Below, in pieces: positions 39,149 to 44,814 of a stretch of 44,814 bases of DNA; position 1 is the first letter of the stretch, and the number at the start of each line of letters is the position of its first letter. A program made the translations under genes and the position numbers. The notes beneath the pieces were generated by a model that was not told the origin of the DNA, did no database searches, and worked only from the letters and a program-made list of their open reading frames with translations. Source of the stretch: Stramenopiles sp. TOSAG23-2. Lineage: Eukaryota; Sar. The stretch spans positions 1-44,814 of the forward strand of contig LT649291.1 of assembly GCA_900128395.1 (NCBI GenBank). Direction: 5' to 3'.

Positions 39149-42100
39149 ATGGAATCCCCCACTTTAACACCATCTGGTGGTGAGTTCTTATCGCAACTTG
39201 GAAAGACTTGGAATCTTATTCAATCAAAAGCAAAAGAACTTGACAAAGCGAAGAAAAAACAAAGAAAGACAGAGGAAGAATTGGTCTCTTCAAAAGAAAA
39301 CTGCGAGCACCTTCGTGCAAAGGAACAACAAGCGGTGTCTAAAATTGCTGAGCTTGAAAGCGCAACATTGGTTCTATCTTCAGAAAATTCAAGATTGAAA
39401 AAAGACACATACAATAAAGATGAACAAATAGAAGATTTAAGTAGCGACATTGCAACGAAAGAAAAAGCTTTACAAAAGAAGAAAAAAGAAGTATCTAATT
39501 TGGCTAAAGATAACCAAGAAAAAACGCATGAAATTAAATCTTTGACAAATACCAATGCAGAATTGGAAGATGCAGTGTTATCAATGAAAAAGGATTTTGA
39601 TAAAAAATGTAAGCAATGGTCTAAATTTGAAAGTGACGTGCAAGAGGACCACGCACGTACTCAAAATCAACTGAAGGAACTTCAAATAGAGAAAGAAGAA
39701 CTAGGTAGGCATCTATGGCATGTAATGGAAGAGTTAAAAGCATGCGAACGCCGTGTAGTAGAAATGCAACAAGGTGAAGAGGAAAATGGGAAAAAAGAAA
39801 CTAAATTAAATGAAGAAATTGAACGTTTGCAAAAGGAGATTCAAGATGGTAAATCTAGAGAGAAAGGTCAAGCGGAACAATTGGAAGCATTGAAAAAAGA
39901 AGTTGGAGAAACATTAACTGCAGCGCGTAAAAAACAAAATGAAACCATTGATGAATTAAACGGCGTGAAAAACATGTTATCAAGTACTATGCAAGCTAAA
40001 TCTCAATTGGAAGCGAATATGCAAACCATGAAACAAGATATGAAAAAGGTTAAAGATGTCGCAATGGATCAAGTGCAAAATACAAAAAGTGCATTTCAAG
40101 AAAAATTAAATAAAGCATTGGAAAAAGAAGAGGAGAAACGAAGTGCCATTGCCCGTGAGTTGCAAGTGACTATGGAGCAGCTAACTACTATGAAAAAGAC
40201 AAAACAAGCATTGAATGATACCATTGAAGGTAAACGTAACGAATTGAAAGCATCTAGAGATGAAATTGCTGCAGTACGTAAAGAAGTTGCTGAAATGTCA
40301 AATCGTTTACAACGAGCAACGAAGGAACAAGAATCTACTAGAAAAGCTATGGATAAAGAAGTTAAAAGCCGTGATAAACAAATACGAGAATTGAGACAAG
40401 AAGTACTGATTTACACTGATGAAAACAATCGTTTAAAAGAATTATCTAGCGTTTCAAATAAATTTATGGAAGATGATTTGAAAAACGCAAAAGCAAAATG
40501 CGAAGAGCTAGAAAAAAATAAGGATGAAATTACCAAGGAATTAAGTGAAACGAAGGAGATATTAAAAAATACAATGGAAACTATGAATTCATTTAAAAAC
40601 GAAGCGAAGGAAAAGATTGCTAGTGGTAAAAAATTAGCAGATGAAGCAACTAAAAAAGCAAAAGAGGAAAGTGATAAATCTGATCGTTTATCAACCATGC
40701 TTCATTCAATGGAAGAAAAATTGAAAAAAGCTGAATTTGATAAATCACAGCAAATTGGTTCGTTGACTGAAAACATTGGTGTACATACACAGCAACTAAA
40801 TAAACGTGTTGAGGAATGTAATCGTTTAAGAAATGATTTAGCGATGGCAAAAACACATAATGAAAGTTTACAAGAAACTGTTGAAAAACTAACATCACAT
40901 GTTGAAGAAGTTGAGAAAAAACGAGATGTGGAAGCAAACACATTAAGAGAATCACTTGATCGTTTGCAAATGACTGAAGAAGAAATGATCAATGCTAAAC
41001 AAACTGCCGATGAAACAGCAAATTTATTACAAGAACTACATAATGAAGTGAAAGATCAAAAACATTCAAATAAACAATTGCGCCAAAAATTGGATAAAGT
41101 TTTGCAAGAGAAAAAAGCTATTAAACAAGATGCAGCAGCACAAATCTTAGCCTTTTCAGAACGAAACAAAGACATTACAAATGAATTGCAAGATTTACTA
41201 GGTGTTAAAGCAAAATTGAGTGCAGAATTAAAGAAAAAAAGCGAAACTGTGGAAGATGCTGTTAATACGATTACTGAACTTCGTGGGGAATTGAGTAATG
41301 CAGAGGAAGATGCAGAGGCAACCATTGAGCAAATAAGCCAGAAACTAATGGCAGTTGAAAAAGACTTTGAAAGTGTACGTATTGCAAGAGAAAAAGAAGC
41401 TAGAGACAATGCCAAAGCTATGGCTCAACATACAGCACGATTAGGCCAATTACAAAAAGCACTTGACGAATCAAATTGGGAACTTGACACAATGAAAAGA
41501 GATCTAAATCAATCCAATCGTGATAAAGATGATCTAGAACAGAAAGTACAGCGTCTACAACGTGATAATGCTAGTCTTAAAAAAGTTGAAAGCAATATGA
41601 ATGGATTTTTAAAGAATATGATGGGTGAAAAAGAAAGCAAACATAGTCACTCGATGGGATTGACACCGCTGAGATTAAGTAAAACCTCTAGTCATGGAAG
41701 CTCCTCTAAATCATCTAGATCATTACAAAACAGTAGTAGAAGCTCAAATGGCGAGAATTCGGCAAGAAGTAGCTCCTCGGCCCCAGATAAATTACACACA
41801 AGAAATTCGTATACTCCAGATTCATCTTCTAAAAGTCATAAAAGCAGCAGTAGACCATCTAGTGGATCAAGGTCAAGACCATCCAGCGGTTCAAGGTCAA
41901 GACCATCATCGGCCAAACGTAATAAAGATAAACACCATAGCAGTAAAGATCGATATTATGATGAAAATGCATCATCCAAAAGTAATGGAGCTGACGATGA
42001 CTTAGTACTTCCAGCACTTCCTGCGGTTGGTGAAGATGTTGCAGCTAATGTAATACAACGTACAGCAGATTTCCTAAAGAGTCGTAACAAAAGCCGAAGT

Positions 42101-42397
42101 GGTCCGTTACACTCTTCGTCAGGTAATCCAAGGCCTTTATCAGCAAATAATCAACTAAGTGATGATGAAATTATATTTTCAAAGCGTCGTAGTAAACGAC
42201 TCAATTCGCTTGGCAAAGAAAACATTTCTGCTCATAAAATAAATCGCGCAAAAAGCGCAGCTGGACGTCGCAGACATGATCGTAATCAAAGTATATCATA
42301 TGATGCAAAAAATGGTCCATTGTCAAAAAAAGTACGCCCTTCAAGAAAAGATAGACCTAATTCTGCACCAATGCAGCAGACTCCAAAAAGAGTGTAA
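39149..42397 (+). CDS. Long coiled-coil protein with Ser/Arg/Pro-rich tail (probable first exon of a spliced gene)
   Basis: 1082 aa as an ORF. Residues about 20-835 are continuous coiled coil with heptads of Leu, Glu, Lys and Gln. Residues about 845-930 are Ser-rich, with a repeated SGSRSRPS unit around 910-930. An IQ-like NVIQRTADFLKSRNKS lies at about 965-985. The tail is basic. Its TAA stop lies inside a perfect 5' splice site (AGT|GTAAGT at 42394), and a 447-nt intron to 42840 would fuse it in frame to 42841-43318, giving 1240 aa. The family is not recognised; a cytoskeletal or ciliary scaffold is plausible because of its divergent pairing with ODAD1. Confidence 0.85.
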   Translation: MESPTLTPSGGEFLSQLGKTWNLIQSKAKELDKAKKKQRKTEEELVSSKENCEHLRAKEQQAVSKIAELESATLVLSSENSRLKKDTYNKDEQIEDLSSDIATKEKALQKKKKEVSNLAKDNQEKTHEIKSLTNTNAELEDAVLSMKKDFDKKCKQWSKFESDVQEDHARTQNQLKELQIEKEELGRHLWHVMEELKACERRVVEMQQGEEENGKKETKLNEEIERLQKEIQDGKSREKGQAEQLEALKKEVGETLTAARKKQNETIDELNGVKNMLSSTMQAKSQLEANMQTMKQDMKKVKDVAMDQVQNTKSAFQEKLNKALEKEEEKRSAIARELQVTMEQLTTMKKTKQALNDTIEGKRNELKASRDEIAAVRKEVAEMSNRLQRATKEQESTRKAMDKEVKSRDKQIRELRQEVLIYTDENNRLKELSSVSNKFMEDDLKNAKAKCEELEKNKDEITKELSETKEILKNTMETMNSFKNEAKEKIASGKKLADEATKKAKEESDKSDRLSTMLHSMEEKLKKAEFDKSQQIGSLTENIGVHTQQLNKRVEECNRLRNDLAMAKTHNESLQETVEKLTSHVEEVEKKRDVEANTLRESLDRLQMTEEEMINAKQTADETANLLQELHNEVKDQKHSNKQLRQKLDKVLQEKKAIKQDAAAQILAFSERNKDITNELQDLLGVKAKLSAELKKKSETVEDAVNTITELRGELSNAEEDAEATIEQISQKLMAVEKDFESVRIAREKEARDNAKAMAQHTARLGQLQKALDESNWELDTMKRDLNQSNRDKDDLEQKVQRLQRDNASLKKVESNMNGFLKNMMGEKESKHSHSMGLTPLRLSKTSSHGSSSKSSRSLQNSSRSSNGENSARSSSSAPDKLHTRNSYTPDSSSKSHKSSSRPSSGSRSRPSSGSRSRPSSAKRNKDKHHSSKDRYYDENASSKSNGADDDLVLPALPAVGEDVAANVIQRTADFLKSRNKSRSGPLHSSSGNPRPLSANNQLSDDEIIFSKRRSKRLNSLGKENISAHKINRAKSAAGRRRHDRNQSISYDAKNGPLSKKVRPSRKDRPNSAPMQQTPKRV

Positions 42398-42840
42398 GTT
42401 GAAGAAAAATCATCTCATGTAATATAATTATTTCAGAAAAAACAACCAATATAGAATACACAACATAGAATGCCATCATGATATTTGACAAAATACATAT
42501 ATAATAAATAGATATATTAATAATGACTACAACATTTAGAGATAAACTGCATTTTAATATCATATTATATGATAGCACTATATATTTATAAAAAAAATAC
42601 AAAAATGTAAAAAATATTAACACAAATGAAATGTTTACAAAAAAAATTAATTATGATAATTGAAACAAATTTTCATTTTTTAACAAAAAACAAAAATACT
42701 TTTATATTTTTTACTTTTTTCCATGTGTGTCTCTTATATATATAATAATAAAATATAATATTAATGCGGATTTCGTATATTGATACGTATTTATTTTCAC
42801 TCTCTCCCATAATGCTTACAATTAACAAAACAAATTTCAG
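42394..42840 (+). other. Probable 447-nt intron
   Basis: Begins GTAAGT at 42394 and ends ACAAATTTCAG at 42840, with a pyrimidine-rich stretch (CACTCTCTCCC) about 35 nt upstream. The phase is preserved (2 nt + 1 nt codon across the junction). An alternative nearer acceptor, TTATTTCAG at about 42436, gives only 17 more codons. Retention would yield the 1082-aa form. Confidence 0.6.
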
Positions 42841-43318
42841 TGAAAATGAAGCATTGAAATTTGGACAAAATGTGGAAACGATAAAAAATTTATCCGAATC
42901 GTCTGATAATATTTCTCGTGAACTGCTGAAATCTACTGGTAACTATAGAACGGCTGGTATTCGCTCAGAAAAAAAGCCTGTAAAAACCTTTATTAGAACC
43001 CCACACAAGCCTGATGAAGATGAAGATCTGATTGTAAACGATGATGAACTGGAAAGTAGTGGTGAATCTTTCGATGAACGCGTAGAGCGAGTAATATACA
43101 ATCCGAAACAGAGAAGGTACAACAACAATAGATACGATAGACCGTCAAGAAGCAGAAATACAAATACGGTGCTATCCACTAAACAAAATCAAGCAAACAC
43201 TCCTGGTGGGGTTAATCCATATGATTTGTTAGGCAAATACAATAATTCACGAGATGAATATGCTGATTCTTATTATAACAGTAATACTCCAAGAAATTTG
43301 TCTCCCACAATGTATTAA
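42841..43318 (+). CDS. Probable terminal exon of the coiled-coil gene (or separate 184-aa ORF from 42764)
   Basis: Encodes ENEALKFGQNVETIKNLS... to NTPRNLSPTMY, a hydrophilic, disordered-looking segment with an acidic patch (DEDEDLIVNDDELESS) and Tyr/Asn/Arg-rich tail. If read as its own gene it starts at ATG 42764, but the extra 26 residues before the acceptor (MRISYIDTYLFSLSP...) are hydrophobic and spacer-like, and the change in character coincides with TTTCAG. It is followed by a strong TACGA hairpin. Not recognised. Confidence 0.65.
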
Positions 43319-44038
43319 AAAAATAATACGACTTCGTATATCATATCATATGTATATGATATATGATACGAAGTATTATCATATTATATTTATAAAACTG
43401 ATGGTTATAAAATCTAAAGTTATGACATATGATTCGTATATCGTGTATATATATATATATATATAATGTTCTCTTACTCATATATTATATTTAAATATAA
43501 ATAAGAGATATCATATGATAATCATAAATTAATTTTTAAATAAAATATATGCATATACTTCGTGCTTGTAGAGTGTATTAGTTTGCAAAGGTGCATTAAA
43601 GCTTTTTACTAAAGTGTAGGAATAGAATATTGTTCTTGCGATTGAGTATTTGAGCACATATTACTTAAATATTCAAAAGATTCTTCCTCTGTCTGTGATT
43701 TACAGTTAGGTGAAGAAGCTACTCCTTCATAAAGTTGTAAATCATATTCTTTAATCGTATATATATATATGATATCGATGTGAGAGAGAAAAAGAAGAGC
43801 TAGAAGAGCGCAGTGTATGATATTTTTACGTTCGTACGAAGTATTATATCATATGATGCTTAAATTTTTAGTTATATTATATTTTAAAGACGTATATTAT
43901 TAAACTGTATACGTATTTTTTTTAAATCTCTGACGAATTCTATGCTCGATTAGTCTGCGTATGATAAACATTTTAAAATTAATGATATCATATGCATATA
44001 GAGAATAATTAGTATATACATCATAAAGTTCCCACCAT
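43319..44038. terminator. Convergent spacer with TACGA hairpins
   Basis: ACTTCGTATATCATATCATA...ATGATACGAAGT at 43331-43374 is a 44-nt imperfect palindrome starting 13 nt after the stop. TTCGTACGAA lies at 43831-43840 and GATTCGTATATCG near 43431. An exon-like minus-strand block (43609-43754) lies between these two palindromes and is listed separately. A 60-codon frame at 43900-44082 overlaps the WGR gene end. Confidence 0.45.
43609..43754 (-). CDS. Exon-like short coding block (unrecognised terminal exon or relic)
   Basis: The minus-strand frame ends in TAG at 43609-43611 and reads IKEYDLQLYEGVASSPNC..., then SQTEEESFEYLSNMCSN and QEQYSIPTL. Composition is protein-like for nearly 50 codons, unlike the surrounding AT spacer. 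The frame is open upstream to about 43848 but has no ATG at its start. An ATTAAAG acceptor-like site precedes it. Splicing from the WGR gene at the GTAAAC near 44106 to that acceptor does not keep this frame. Its parent gene is not identified. Confidence 0.35.
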
Positions 44039-44503
44039 TTAAAGTTCAAGCTCTTCGTCGTCATCGTCATCTTCGTCGCCATCTTTGCCTGGGTTTACTT
44101 TCAATTCATTTCTTATCATTACTTCTGCGTTTGCTGCAGCTCGTCGTTTTGGACGGCGTGAGCCACTAATTATTAAACTTGTATCTACTTCATCTGCATC
44201 AATTTTCTCATCAAGTTCAGCCCAATCCTCACCACTTTCCTCGCCATCGCTGTATCTTTTCCTTTTTTTATCTTCCTTTTTTTCGATAGGAATCTCAACA
44301 TCTTTATATCCACGATCTCTTTTGATGACAGCTCTGTCAGTTATAAATTTCTTCGCTTCTTCCTCCGAGGCATGTTCAAATTTTTTTGATTCTTCCTTGT
44401 CTTCTTTCCCTATTTTACCAAAAGTAACTATTGCTGTTTTACCATCAACAGATGCTATCCAATATTTTTTCCCATCCTTTTCAAGTCTTAAAACTGTACT
44501 CAT
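44039..44503 (-). CDS. Small stand-alone WGR-domain protein
   Basis: 154 aa, ATG at 44503. Residues about 1-72 match a WGR domain: KKYWIASVDGKTAIVTFGKIG in place of the Trp-Gly-Arg core (here FGK), then EEAKKFITDRAVIKRDRGY. WGR domains bind nucleic acid in PARPs and bacterial regulators. The rest is charged: a Lys-rich stretch (IEKKEDKKRKR), an acidic stretch (EESGEDWAELDE), a basic cluster (GSRRPKRRAAANAE, possible nuclear signal) and an acidic C-terminus (DEDDDDDEELEL). No catalytic PARP domain. A nuclear, chromatin-associated role is inferred. Confidence 0.82.
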   Translation of the reverse strand: MSTVLRLEKDGKKYWIASVDGKTAIVTFGKIGKEDKEESKKFEHASEEEAKKFITDRAVIKRDRGYKDVEIPIEKKEDKKRKRYSDGEESGEDWAELDEKIDADEVDTSLIISGSRRPKRRAAANAEVMIRNELKVNPGKDGDEDDDDDEELEL

Positions 44504-44814
44504 GACTGTATGTATGTGTATTGTGTATCAACTTATGATGTGTTGTTTTATTTATGCTGGTGTGATCCTATTTGTTGTTGTTGTTGTATTTGTATTAGTT
44601 ATAACTTATGTTATTTGTAGACTATATTCTATACCTCGTAGACGACTATTTAAAGCAACAATATTATTATTAATATTATACAATTATTAGCTATATTTAT
44701 TATATAATAAATATGTCATATAATATGATGTATGTACTGTAGATGTCGGCTAAAACAGTTAGATGTTCCATTATTTTTTTTCTCAGCCAAAACAAAAATC
44801 CATTACTGTAGAAG
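44504..44814. other. 5' flank of the WGR gene
   Basis: Contains a (TTG)n run at about 44570-44588 and otherwise AT-rich sequence to the window end. A 201-codon plus frame that crosses here from the WGR gene (44085-44690) is the antisense of that gene, not a separate gene. Confidence 0.25.

Noticed and set aside
43900-44082. 60-codon minus-strand frame overlapping the WGR 3' end
   Set aside because: It reads KWWELYDVYTNYSLYAYD... and is oddly protein-like, but no splice sites join it to the WGR frame and the WGR acidic C-terminus looks complete. Kept only as a remark.
44085-44690. 201-codon plus-strand frame opposite the WGR gene
   Set aside because: Antisense shadow: Ser/Phe/Leu-rich translation of acidic and Lys-rich codons, while the minus strand has a recognisable WGR domain.
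1-44814. Giant-virus origin, suggested by AT richness and 3' hairpins
   Set aside because: The gene content is cellular (proteasome base subunit, AMPK, ODA docking protein) and a spliceosomal intron is present. No viral capsid, packaging or replication gene is visible.
1-44814. TGA reassigned to tryptophan
   Set aside because: Conserved Trp positions (for example in RPN2, M1 and CK2 beta) use TGG, and conserved ORFs contain no internal TGA.
1-44814. tRNA, rRNA and CRISPR arrays
   Set aside because: No clover-leaf with a GGTTCGA-type T arm, no rRNA-like GC-balanced segment, and no regularly spaced repeats were seen by eye. A tRNAscan/Rfam run would settle it.

Overview
The window is nuclear DNA of a microbial eukaryote. 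Genes are single, mostly intronless ORFs on both strands, separated by very AT-rich spacers, and they encode purely eukaryotic machinery: 26S proteasome RPN2 and alpha7, CK2 beta, AMPK gamma, a Sec1-family SCFD2 protein and an outer-dynein-arm docking protein. One 79-nt GT-AG intron is convincing (27332-27410) and two more are plausible, so a spliceosome exists. The ODA docking protein implies a motile flagellum, and the cytochrome b5-type front-end desaturase implies PUFA synthesis. Many proteins carry Asn-rich or acidic low-complexity insertions. The lineage cannot be fixed from the sequence; a free-living flagellated protist fits. The standard genetic code fits. Of about 19 gene ends none clearly uses TGA as its stop.

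Layout. 1-7 kb: three minus-strand genes in tandem (SCFD2-like; two unrecognised proteins). 7.6-10 kb: CK2 beta (+) convergent with a sterol-desaturase/fatty-acid-hydroxylase family protein (-). 10.6-15 kb: AMPK gamma (+), then a fused HIT-M1 aminopeptidase (+). 15.5-20.4 kb: RPN2 (-) and proteasome alpha7 (+) head to head. 20.6-23 kb: acyl-protein thioesterase (-) and a secreted VHL-beta-like protein (-) with a broken or spliced frame. 23.5-27.9 kb: an orphan 7-TM protein (+) convergent with a spliced gene (-) fusing three copies of a membrane repeat to cytochrome b5 and a front-end desaturase. 28.6-32.8 kb: WD40 (+) and BTB (+). 33.3-43.3 kb: coiled-coil and probably axonemal genes including ODAD1. 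44.0-44.5 kb: a small WGR-domain protein (-).

Structure outside genes. All seven complete convergent (3'-3') spacers carry near-palindromes built on TACGA/TCGTA, for example TTCGTACGAA three times; these are rare in 5' spacers. Three spacers of this class, one of them at the window edge, share a dispersed repeat beginning TTTACTCATGATAATTCC. Several 5' spacers instead hold short GC-rich islands containing CCAGCAA/TTGCTGG words. The strongest candidates for something undescribed are the HIT-aminopeptidase fusion, the triple-repeat-b5-desaturase fusion, and the TACGA palindrome rule at convergent gene ends.
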